From CAVXZE01 sp964615365 (lineage in GTDB: Bacteria; Myxococcota_A; UBA9160; UBA6930): DNA of 64,000 nt. Shown piece after piece: positions 35,820 through 43,658 of the stretch. Every line of letters begins with the position of its first letter. Positions within the stretch are counted from its first letter, which is position 1. The position numbers and the translations under genes were made by a program. The notes beneath the pieces were generated by a model. That model was not told the DNA's origin. It saw only the letters and a program-made list of their open reading frames with translations, and did no database searches. Where the stretch lies: the NCBI GenBank assembly GCA_964615365.1, contig CAZTOU010000004.1, positions 62,001 through 126,000 on the forward strand, given 5' to 3'.

Positions 35820-37823
35820 GTGTACCGTTCATGCCGCTTCTTCCTCCTGATGGCGACCGTTCTCGTCACCGCGGCCTGCGAGCGCCAATCCCCGGTCGAT
35901 TCAGATTCAGAAACAGGACCTCCCGAGCGGATCGTACTGGTGACGATCGACACGCTCCGCGCCGACCGAGTGGGCTGCTACGGCGCGTCATGGTCCTGGA
36001 CGCCCACCCTCGATCGACTCGCCGAGAGAGGAGTCCGCTTCGCGAACGTCGCCGCGCCCACGCCCCTCACTCAACCCTCTCACGCGACGCTATTCACCGC
36101 GCTGGACCCCCCGCAGCACGGTATGCGCATCAATGGAACCTTCACGCTGGCGGATGATCTTCCCACCCTCGCCGAGCGATTGCGCGCGTCGGGCTACGAG
36201 ACGGCCGGCTTCGTCGGTTCCGTCATTTTGGCGTCACACTACGGTTTTGGGCGCGGCTTCGATCACTTCGATGATCGAATGGAAACGCAGAAAGACGGAA
36301 CCGTGGTCGGTGCGATTTCGCGGCCGGCGGATGCCGTGATCGATTCCGCAGTGAATTGGCTGGCCACGGCGCCCCAGCGGTTCTTTCTCTGGATCCACCT
36401 CTACGATCCGCACGAGCCGTACCAGGCACCCGGTATGCTCCGGCGCCTTCTGAGTCGCACCTCCTATGACGCGGAGATCAGCTTCGCCGATGATCAGCTC
36501 GGTCGACTGATCGAGACCATCGACGACATGTCGCCCTCGCGCTCTACAGTGATCGCGGTGACCAGCGATCACGGTGAGAGCTTGGGGGAGCACGGGGAGG
36601 ACTCGCACGGCTACGGGATCTACGACGCGACCCAGCGCGTTCCTCTCCTCATCGCCGGTGCGGGACTTCCCAGGGGACACGTGGTCGAGCCACTGGTGCG
36701 CCTCGCAGACCTGGCGCCCACGATTCTCGCACTGGCCGGCGCACCGACTCTCGAAGACGTGTCGGGGCGAGACCTGCGTCCGCTCTGGGAGGGCGGAGAC
36801 CAGACCTCGCGCGTGTCGTTCCTGGAGACGCTGGCGCCGAAGCTCCATTTCGGCTGGAGCCCTCTGCTCGGCATTCGGACCGAGCGTTACAAGTACATCC
36901 GGGCGCCTCGACCCGAGCTGTACGACCTGGAAGCCGACCCGAGCGAGACGCGGGATCTGGCGGCTCTGCTGCCCGACACCGCCGCAGAACTCGACCGGAT
37001 GTTGCAGGAACGCCTGGCCGATCCCCGAGCTCCGAGCTGGGCCACGCCAGACCCGATCCGTCGCGAACAGCTCGAGCAGCTCGGCTACCTGGTTCCAGCA
37101 CCTCCCGCGGCATCCGAGGACCTGGAGCGGATCGAAGGGCCGGACCCGAAGGATCACATGAAGGACCTCGTCGCCTTCGGGAAGGCCGCCGAGTTGATGG
37201 GCTCCGGGCAACCGCACGCGGCTCTTCGGGAGCTCGCGAAGATCGGGGTGGAATCACCGTACGTTCTGAGCCTGCGGGCCGAGGCGGCATTGGCCGTGGG
37301 TCGCCCTCGGCTCGCCGAACGGCACGCCCGTGCTTCACTGCGTGCGGGCACGACGGATCACGAATTCCACGTCACGCTCGGCAATGCGCTCCTTCAGCAG
37401 AACCGACTCGCGGAGGCCGAGGAGGCGTTCCAGGAGGCGGCCCGAATCCACCCGACCGGCCCGCAGGCGTTGATCGGACTCGGGCTGGTGGCCGAAGGTC
37501 GCGGCCGGCTCGACGCGGCGGAGGATTTCTACCGACGTGCCAGCGAGACCCGGCGCGTCAGCACCGAGGCGCGCTGGCTGCTCGCTGCCATCTGCATCGA
37601 GAAAGGTCACCAGGATCGCGCCCAGACCCTTCTCGGGGAGCTCGCCCCAGAGGTGCTTCGCCACCCGATGGCCGCAGGTCGACTCGCTGTGGCCGAAGCG
37701 CGCGCCGGGCGGCGAGACGAGGCACTCGACCGCCTCGCCGACGCACGCCGATTCTCTCCCGAGTCCCCCCTGCTGAAGCGCGCCCGAGCAATCATCGACA
37801 AGGAGAGCCAGACGGGCGATTGA
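35820..37823 (+). CDS. Sulfatase-like lipoprotein fused to TPR domain
   Basis: 667 residues if translation starts at GTG 35820, which gives a compact lipoprotein signal MYRSCRFFLLMATVLVTAAC (Cys20); ATG 35766 would add 18 residues. Metal motifs are VTIDTLRADRVGCYG (Asp44) and TSDHGESLGEHGED. The nucleophile segment is TPLTQPSHATLFTALDPP with Thr84 in the Cys position. The sulfatase-like part ends at QLEQLGYL, the tail motif of its single-domain relatives, and is followed from about residue 440 by five or so TPR helical pairs to the end. A close paralogue of the same architecture lies at 53452. An SGNH-type gene follows 41 nt later. Confidence 0.85.
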   Translation: MYRSCRFFLLMATVLVTAACERQSPVDSDSETGPPERIVLVTIDTLRADRVGCYGASWSWTPTLDRLAERGVRFANVAAPTPLTQPSHATLFTALDPPQHGMRINGTFTLADDLPTLAERLRASGYETAGFVGSVILASHYGFGRGFDHFDDRMETQKDGTVVGAISRPADAVIDSAVNWLATAPQRFFLWIHLYDPHEPYQAPGMLRRLLSRTSYDAEISFADDQLGRLIETIDDMSPSRSTVIAVTSDHGESLGEHGEDSHGYGIYDATQRVPLLIAGAGLPRGHVVEPLVRLADLAPTILALAGAPTLEDVSGRDLRPLWEGGDQTSRVSFLETLAPKLHFGWSPLLGIRTERYKYIRAPRPELYDLEADPSETRDLAALLPDTAAELDRMLQERLADPRAPSWATPDPIRREQLEQLGYLVPAPPAASEDLERIEGPDPKDHMKDLVAFGKAAELMGSGQPHAALRELAKIGVESPYVLSLRAEAALAVGRPRLAERHARASLRAGTTDHEFHVTLGNALLQQNRLAEAEEAFQEAARIHPTGPQALIGLGLVAEGRGRLDAAEDFYRRASETRRVSTEARWLLAAICIEKGHQDRAQTLLGELAPEVLRHPMAAGRLAVAEARAGRRDEALDRLADARRFSPESPLLKRARAIIDKESQTGD

Positions 37824-37864
37824 GCAGCACAAGAGACCACCCCGCCCTCGGAACGGCACACCCA

Positions 37865-38923
37865 ATGTGGAAGAATCTCGCGTTGTTCGCGGTCGTCCTC
37901 ATCGTCCTCGCATCTCTTGGCGAGTGGGCGGCTCGCCTGTACGCGGGTTACGCATTCTCCGACGCTCAGATGCCAGGAGGAATCAACTCGAGCTCCCCTC
38001 ATTGTTCCCTGGGGTTCGAGCTTCGCGCCGACCTGGATACGACGTTCGTGGGCAAGCGATTTCTCACCAACAGCATCGGGTGTCGCGATCGGGAATACCC
38101 TGTCACCAAGGGCTCGCGCTTTCGCATCGTCGGCATCGGCGACTCGGTGATGATGGGATGGGGCGTCGCCCAGGGCGAAGACCTCCTCGCGGTTCTCGAA
38201 GAGAGACTTGCGCAGCATTGCCCGAATCGCGACCCGATCGATGTCATCAACTTCGCCGTGAACGGCTACAACACCGTGCAGGAGTACTTCGTACTCCGGG
38301 ACAAGGCGTTGCGTTTCGATCCCGACCTGATCATCGTTGGCTACGTCGGCAACGATCAGGACCCCGTGGGGTTCAAGCAGGCGCCCACGCGCGTCTCCAC
38401 GCCCTCGCTCGCGGTGAACTTCGTAGCAATGAGACTTCTCTACCTGACCGGTCGCATTCCCGACGGCGTCGTCTATGACTGGCGGTTTGGTCCCTGTGAG
38501 GACGAGAGACCCCTCGGCTTCATGCAAGCCCTGGAGGCGATCTACGCCATCGGCCACAAACGGAATAGCGCGATGATTCTGCTCCTGGACTCGCGCTACG
38601 AGTCCTGGGGCATCAAGAATCGTCAGCTCGTCGCACACGCCGAGCGCCACGGTGTCAACGCCATCGACCTGTATGCGCTGTACCGGGATCTGCCCCCCAA
38701 CACGTCGATCAACAAGGCAGTATCCATCGAGGACGCTCACAACTTGAACTATCTGATCGAAATCGGCGCGAGAGATCTCTACGCCACCACGCCACAGGTC
38801 GACAACCACGCCAACGCCAAGTGGCATGCGCGCACCGCCGATGTGCTGCTGCAAGAGATCGTCGAGCAGGGGCTGGTGCCGGGATGCCCGAGGCTGGGCT
38901 CGAGTGGCGAGGCCACCGAATAA
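37865..38923 (+). CDS. SGNH/GDSL hydrolase-like membrane-anchored protein
   Basis: 352 residues from ATG 37865 (a TTG at 37820 overlaps the previous stop but would add a non-signal-like extension). An N-terminal helix (about 4-18) anchors it. FLTNSIGCRDREYPVTKG leads to VGIGDSVMMGWGV (block I, Ser94), FAVNGYNT (block II), IVGYVGNDQ (block III), and VDNHANAKWH near the C-terminus (block V, Asp and His). The SGNH family includes esterases and O-acetyl transferases; this membrane-anchored form is common in polysaccharide clusters. It is probably co-transcribed with the sulfatase-TPR gene. Activity could be deacetylation or acyl transfer on a surface glycan. Confidence 0.8.
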   Translation: MWKNLALFAVVLIVLASLGEWAARLYAGYAFSDAQMPGGINSSSPHCSLGFELRADLDTTFVGKRFLTNSIGCRDREYPVTKGSRFRIVGIGDSVMMGWGVAQGEDLLAVLEERLAQHCPNRDPIDVINFAVNGYNTVQEYFVLRDKALRFDPDLIIVGYVGNDQDPVGFKQAPTRVSTPSLAVNFVAMRLLYLTGRIPDGVVYDWRFGPCEDERPLGFMQALEAIYAIGHKRNSAMILLLDSRYESWGIKNRQLVAHAERHGVNAIDLYALYRDLPPNTSINKAVSIEDAHNLNYLIEIGARDLYATTPQVDNHANAKWHARTADVLLQEIVEQGLVPGCPRLGSSGEATE

Positions 38924-38941
38924 CGCCCCTGATCTCTGGAA

Positions 38942-39766
38942 CTATCGAGCGGGGCCACCGACGGCGTCGCATCTTCGCACCGTCACATGGATGGACCAGG
39001 ACGGGACGCGCCCCAGCAGCCTGGCCTCCCAGAAGAGAAGCGCGTCCACCGCTCGAACCGCCGGGCTCTTCTGGGCGACCACGTCGCCCGTGGTGGTGAG
39101 CGATCCGGCGGGGCGGCGCCGATTCGCAAGAGCGAGTCCGATGAACAGCATCACGTCGGCCAGGTTGCCGAGGACATGAAGGCTGTTGCGCACCCGAATC
39201 ACCTCGAAGCCCGAAGCTCGGAGCCGTCGAAGAATCTCGTCGCGCCGATAGGTCTGAATGTGTCCCCCGAAGCGCCGCTTCAGACCCCTCTCCCCGGACT
39301 GGCCCGGGAGCCAGCGCCAGAGGCTCCGCGGATCGGCCTCGCAGGGCACGTGCAGGTGAAAGACGCCTCCCGGCGCGAGCACTCGGTGGATCTCCGACAG
39401 CATGCGGTCGGGGTCGCTCACGTGCTCCAGTACATCGATGGCGAGCACCAGGTCGAACTCGCCAGGGGCCGCGGGCAGCGTGTCACCCTCCGCCAGTCGG
39501 CTCTCGATGTCAGGCGACGCCTCGGAGAGGAGCCCCAGGGCGCGCCGGCTGACGTCGGCGCCGACCAGCTCGAGCTCCGGCCGCTCCTGGTGAAGGGCGC
39601 GCAGATAGCGGCCAGCGCCGCAACCGACTTCGAGAACCCGCCCGCGGCGCGGCAGATGCGGGAGTACCTGATCGAGCCGGTATCCGGCGATCGTCCACTC
39701 GCCGGGGCGAACCGTCTCGGCGCCCCAGATCGCCGATTCGTAGTCGAAGGGCCGTTCGCGACTCAT
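38942..39766 (-). CDS. Class I SAM methyltransferase
   Basis: 274 residues; ATG 39766 overlaps the stop of the upstream GT-C gene (ATGA), which fixes the start. Motif I is VLEVGCGAGRYL (about 45-56), then VGADVSRRALGLL, LAIDVLEHVSDPDRMLSEI and APGGVFHLHVPCEADP, with RRFGGHIQTYRRDEILRRL after it. This is the common small-molecule/glycan methyltransferase type. A weakly hydrophobic C-terminal stretch (LADVMLFIGLALAN) might associate with the membrane. It is translationally coupled to a GT-C-like gene, so methylation of a membrane-bound sugar or lipid intermediate is a fair guess. Confidence 0.85.
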   Translation of the reverse strand: MSRERPFDYESAIWGAETVRPGEWTIAGYRLDQVLPHLPRRGRVLEVGCGAGRYLRALHQERPELELVGADVSRRALGLLSEASPDIESRLAEGDTLPAAPGEFDLVLAIDVLEHVSDPDRMLSEIHRVLAPGGVFHLHVPCEADPRSLWRWLPGQSGERGLKRRFGGHIQTYRRDEILRRLRASGFEVIRVRNSLHVLGNLADVMLFIGLALANRRRPAGSLTTTGDVVAQKSPAVRAVDALLFWEARLLGRVPSWSIHVTVRRCDAVGGPAR

Positions 39767-41880
39767 GGCTGGGCCGGCTCCGCCGGGCTCTGGAAGCGCA
39801 GGATTTCGACCGACTCGATCCGGGTCTCCTCCCGGTAGCTCGCCTCGATCCAGCGGAGCAGCTCCGAGCCGAAGACCAGCTCGTCGGGGAGGGAATCGAT
39901 ACGCAGCGCGTCGTGGTCCCAGACGATGAAACGCGGCGGACTTGCCCGCAGATCCGCCAGCACCTCGGCCCGATGGGCCTCCGTCACGATCTGGTGTCCC
40001 ATGACGAATCGGATCGGGCTCGGCCGGTCGGTGAGGTAGTAGTAGGCGGCGTTGTTCGGCAGGAAGAGAACCGGATCGGTGGGCTCCGTCCGCTCCCCGA
40101 TCCACCGGGTGACGAGGTTGAGCTCCAAGCTCCCGACCGGGTGGTTTCCGCGGCGCACCAGCCGGACGATCTCCTCCGCATTGCTCCGCAGATTCGAGAC
40201 CGGCATCGCGAACGCGGCGAAGCCCGAGTGGAGCAGCAGGATCCCGAGCGCCGCGACGCGCCACGCCCCTAGCCAGCGCGACCCCTGGCTCGACCGGAGC
40301 AGATCGATCGAGCGATCGAGGGCGACCACCACGAGAAGAGCCGCCGGCGGGAGCGTCTGGAGGATGTGCGATGGGTCGCTCCGGCCCAATGCCACGCGAA
40401 AGCAGAGCAGGCCGAAGAGCGACGCGAGCAGCACCGACGCCCTCCACGGGTCGCGCTGCAGCTGCGCGATCACGGCGGAGAAACTGGCCAGCGGTCGCCG
40501 CGGATCCAGCTGCGAGATCGGGAGAGCGAGCAGCAACCCGCCCACGTAGACCGCTGCGATGCAGTAGGCGAGGCGCATCGACGCCAAAGAGTCGGCGTGG
40601 CCCCACGAGGAGAGCAGCGGGAGATAGGTATACAGCGCTGGAAACGGGCGCTTTCCGTATCCCGCCAAGATGTAGCCGGGAAAGGCGACGACATCGCGCA
40701 GCATCGGCGCGAGCGCACCGTTCGCCGCGTAGTAGACCAGGACGGGGGTGGCGACTGCGGCGACGCCGGCCGAGAAGAGGAGCGCTGCGCGGAGGTCGCG
40801 GCGCATCGCGAAGGCCACCGCGGCGGTGACACAGAGCACGGCCCCGAATTCCTGGCTGTAGAGGAGCGACGCACCGCCGGTCACGCCGGCGAGCAGCGGC
40901 CAGCGGAGTTTCCCGCTGCGAAGCCACGCGCAGAGGAAGAGAAGGCCGAAGAGCGCGATCCCGAGTCGCCCGGTGACGTACGGCACCAGGAGCGGGATGG
41001 CGAACACCCAGACCCGGCGTCGCAGCAGCGCGCAGCCCAGGAGCAGCAGCGCCGTCAGCGCAACCACGCGATTCAGCTGGATGTAGAGCTCCCAGGAATC
41101 GATCGAACGGCCCAGCAAGGCCCAGAACGCCACGCCTCCAAGGTCGTAGAGGGGACCGTAGAGGCAGAAGAAGTCCCTCCCGTGCAAGCCGCCGTGAAAC
41201 AGTGCGTTTCCCCACGCCAAGTGCTGCCCAAGCTCACCGTGGAACGCAAAGGAGTCCAGGGTCCGACGCGAATCGGAAATCGAGTGCGCCAGGTTCCAGG
41301 CCTTCACCCAGATCCTGGGCGTGAGCGCCGCCGCCAGGAGCGCGAGCCCCGCCGCCCAGAGGGTTTGGGCGAAGGCGGTGCGTCGCGGTGATGGAACGGG
41401 CGAAGGATGCGCCTCCATCGAGGTCGCAGCGCCGCTCGAGATCCGCCTCGCCAGCCACACGGCCGCCGCCGCGGCGAGAAGGCTCGCGGGCGCGGCGATG
41501 GGCAGGGGGAACCACAGCAGCACGAGAAGACAAGAAACTCCGAGGGCTTCGACGGCGACAAGAGCGCCCGCCGAGGCGCGGGGTCGCCGAAGCACTCGCG
41601 TCAGCAGCCAGGCCAGGAGTCCAACGGTCGCGACGGCGAAGACCGCCCAGAAGGTCTCCTGCTGGAGGGGATACTGGCGCTCCGTCGTCCAGCTCACGAT
41701 GCCGAGATCGTTCGGACGGTACTCGAAGTGGATGGGAAGCAGGCGACCGAGGAGCAGCGTGAGGGCCGCCGCCATCGGCAGCGCTGCGACGGCCCCGTCG
41801 TAGCCAGCCGGCGAACCGTGACCTGGCCGGCTGGGGGCGTCCTCGGCGGGCGGGCGTCTCATCTTTCTGGCGACCATCAT
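39763..41880 (-). CDS. Large polytopic GT-C-like glycosyltransferase
   Basis: 705 residues with four hydrophobic segments before a loop containing FHGELGQHLAWGNALFHGG, then HGRDFFCLYGPLYDLGG, which resembles the substrate loop of GT39/PMT-like families (G..RDFF..YGP). About eight more helices follow, then a C-terminal soluble part of roughly 170 residues (VLFLPNNAAYYYLTDRPSP and onward). The first four helices make it longer than ordinary GT39 proteins. Its stop overlaps the methyltransferase start. It is divergent from the third TMTC-like gene, with 57 bp between the starts. Donor and acceptor unknown. Confidence 0.75.
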   Translation of the reverse strand: MMVARKMRRPPAEDAPSRPGHGSPAGYDGAVAALPMAAALTLLLGRLLPIHFEYRPNDLGIVSWTTERQYPLQQETFWAVFAVATVGLLAWLLTRVLRRPRASAGALVAVEALGVSCLLVLLWFPLPIAAPASLLAAAAAVWLARRISSGAATSMEAHPSPVPSPRRTAFAQTLWAAGLALLAAALTPRIWVKAWNLAHSISDSRRTLDSFAFHGELGQHLAWGNALFHGGLHGRDFFCLYGPLYDLGGVAFWALLGRSIDSWELYIQLNRVVALTALLLLGCALLRRRVWVFAIPLLVPYVTGRLGIALFGLLFLCAWLRSGKLRWPLLAGVTGGASLLYSQEFGAVLCVTAAVAFAMRRDLRAALLFSAGVAAVATPVLVYYAANGALAPMLRDVVAFPGYILAGYGKRPFPALYTYLPLLSSWGHADSLASMRLAYCIAAVYVGGLLLALPISQLDPRRPLASFSAVIAQLQRDPWRASVLLASLFGLLCFRVALGRSDPSHILQTLPPAALLVVVALDRSIDLLRSSQGSRWLGAWRVAALGILLLHSGFAAFAMPVSNLRSNAEEIVRLVRRGNHPVGSLELNLVTRWIGERTEPTDPVLFLPNNAAYYYLTDRPSPIRFVMGHQIVTEAHRAEVLADLRASPPRFIVWDHDALRIDSLPDELVFGSELLRWIEASYREETRIESVEILRFQSPAEPAQP

Positions 41881-41937
41881 GACGCAACGGGTCCAACCGG
41901 GCTAGCTTGGCACGGGTGAGGAAGCAGGTGGCAGACC

Positions 41938-43656
41938 ATGTCGGGTCGCCGTAGGCAGCGCCCTCCGGCCCCCGCGCAGCCGCGCCGTGCCGCGCCTGCG
42001 CTCGCTATCTTGCTGGTCTTCGCGGTCGTCGCCCTGCTCGTCTATCGGGACGCCCTCGACGGGCCCTTCGTCTCCGACGACATCCCCTACCTGACGATGA
42101 ACCCGCACGTTCAGGGCCTGAGCCGCGAGAACGTCATCGCGATCCTCGACCCGTGGGGCCCGGTGGTTCCGCTGGCGGCGAACTACAGCCCGCTCCACAT
42201 GCTGCTCCACGCCGCGGAGTGGCACGTCTTCGGGAGCCAGGTCCGGGGCTACCACGTCGTGAACGTGCTTCTGCACGCGATCGTGGCCTGGCTGCTGGTC
42301 CTGCTGCTCCGGAGATCCCGGATTCCAGCTGCTGCAGCGGCGCTGGGAGGTGCCCTCTTCCTGCTCCACCCCGCCAATGTGGAGGCGGTGGCCTGGATCA
42401 CCCAGCTCAAGACGACCTCCGCGATGGCGCTCGCCCTCGGGGCGCTGCTGGCCCACCCCCGCCGCCCCGCCCTGGGAGTCCTGCTCTTCGCCCTGGCGCT
42501 GCTGGCCAAGCCGCTGGCGGCCTTCGCGCTCCCGATGGCGGCGCTCCTCGACTGGACGCGGGATGGCCGCATGCGCTGGCGGTGGCTGGCACTCTGGGTG
42601 GCCGCTTTCGCCGCACTCGCCTGGGTAGAGGCGGACGCGTTCCGGAACTACTCGCTCCAGAAGAGCGAACCGCTCGACCCGGACCCCCTGGTCTGGGGAC
42701 GTACGATGGTCGCACTCGCGATGCGCTACCTGGTGATGGCGGCCACCAGCTACGGCGTCTCGACCTTTCAGGAGCTCCCGCGGGCTCGCTCCTGGCTCGA
42801 CCCCTGGTGGCTGGCGGGTGTGGTGAGCCTGGCGCTGCTCGGCTGGCGCACCCTCTGGGCGCTACGCCACCGCCGAGAGGAGGCCGCCTATTGGGTGGGA
42901 GCCGCAACGTCCTTCCTTCCCATCTGCCAGCTCTTCCCCTTCAATTTCTCGATCGCGGATCGTTACCTCTACATGATCCTCCCCGGGCTTCTCGGCGGCA
43001 GCCTTCTGGCCGGAGTGGGAGTCTGGGTGCGCGCCTTCGGCGCCGTCTCGGGCAAGCCCGGCGCGCCGGGCTCCCGCTCACGCGCGGCACTGGCCGGACT
43101 CGCCCTCTTGATCCTGCTGATCTTTGGAGTCCTGAGTGCCGAGCGCGCCGCCCTGTGGCGCTCGGCGGGCTTGCTGAACGCGGATGCGGCCTCGCACCAC
43201 CCCGATGGCCGCCAGGCGCACCTGACGCGGGCTCGGGCGGCGGCCAGGGCCGGAGACCTGGACGGTGTCGCCGCAGGCCTGCGAGGGGCGACAGAGGCGG
43301 GCTACGACTTCCTCCACGAGCTTCTCTACGAGCCGCTGTTCGCCGGTGCGCGCTCCCATCCGGGCGTGGAGGCCGTCTATCGGGATCTCGCCCGGACCTG
43401 GATCGAGCGGGTGAGGCAGGAGGAGAATCCCAACCAATCCGAGCTCAACATGCTGGCGCTCGCCCACGAGGCGCTGGGAGAACTCGGTGAGGCGGTTCGC
43501 GTCCTCGAGCGCGCGGTCGAGCTGGGCGGCACCGAGACCGAGATGATTCGGGTCCACCTCGCCCGGGTTCGGGCGGAGCTGAACCGCAGCGGTCGGCATC
43601 CGAGAGGCGAAAGGCAGATCCCGAGGCCCTTGGGGCCCCGGGGGGACTCCCCCTGA
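41938..43656 (+). CDS. TMTC-like membrane protein with C-terminal TPR tail (copy 3)
   Basis: 572 residues from ATG 41938. FVSDDIPYLTMNPHVQGLS, NYSPLHMLLHAAEWHVFG, GYHVVNVLLHAIVAWLL and HPANVEAVAWITQLKT repeat the signature of copies 1 and 2, as do the TSYGVSTFQELPRARSWLDP loop and the IADRYLYMILPGLLGG helix. The soluble C-terminus holds TPR-like helices (ALAHEALGELGEAVRVLERA). This copy lies 22 kb from the other two, so the expansion is not a simple tandem array. Likely polyprenyl-phosphate-sugar-dependent transferase; evidence is by analogy to animal TMTC O-mannosyltransferases. Confidence 0.8.
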   Translation: MSGRRRQRPPAPAQPRRAAPALAILLVFAVVALLVYRDALDGPFVSDDIPYLTMNPHVQGLSRENVIAILDPWGPVVPLAANYSPLHMLLHAAEWHVFGSQVRGYHVVNVLLHAIVAWLLVLLLRRSRIPAAAAALGGALFLLHPANVEAVAWITQLKTTSAMALALGALLAHPRRPALGVLLFALALLAKPLAAFALPMAALLDWTRDGRMRWRWLALWVAAFAALAWVEADAFRNYSLQKSEPLDPDPLVWGRTMVALAMRYLVMAATSYGVSTFQELPRARSWLDPWWLAGVVSLALLGWRTLWALRHRREEAAYWVGAATSFLPICQLFPFNFSIADRYLYMILPGLLGGSLLAGVGVWVRAFGAVSGKPGAPGSRSRAALAGLALLILLIFGVLSAERAALWRSAGLLNADAASHHPDGRQAHLTRARAAARAGDLDGVAAGLRGATEAGYDFLHELLYEPLFAGARSHPGVEAVYRDLARTWIERVRQEENPNQSELNMLALAHEALGELGEAVRVLERAVELGGTETEMIRVHLARVRAELNRSGRHPRGERQIPRPLGPRGDSP

Positions 43657-43658
43657 CG

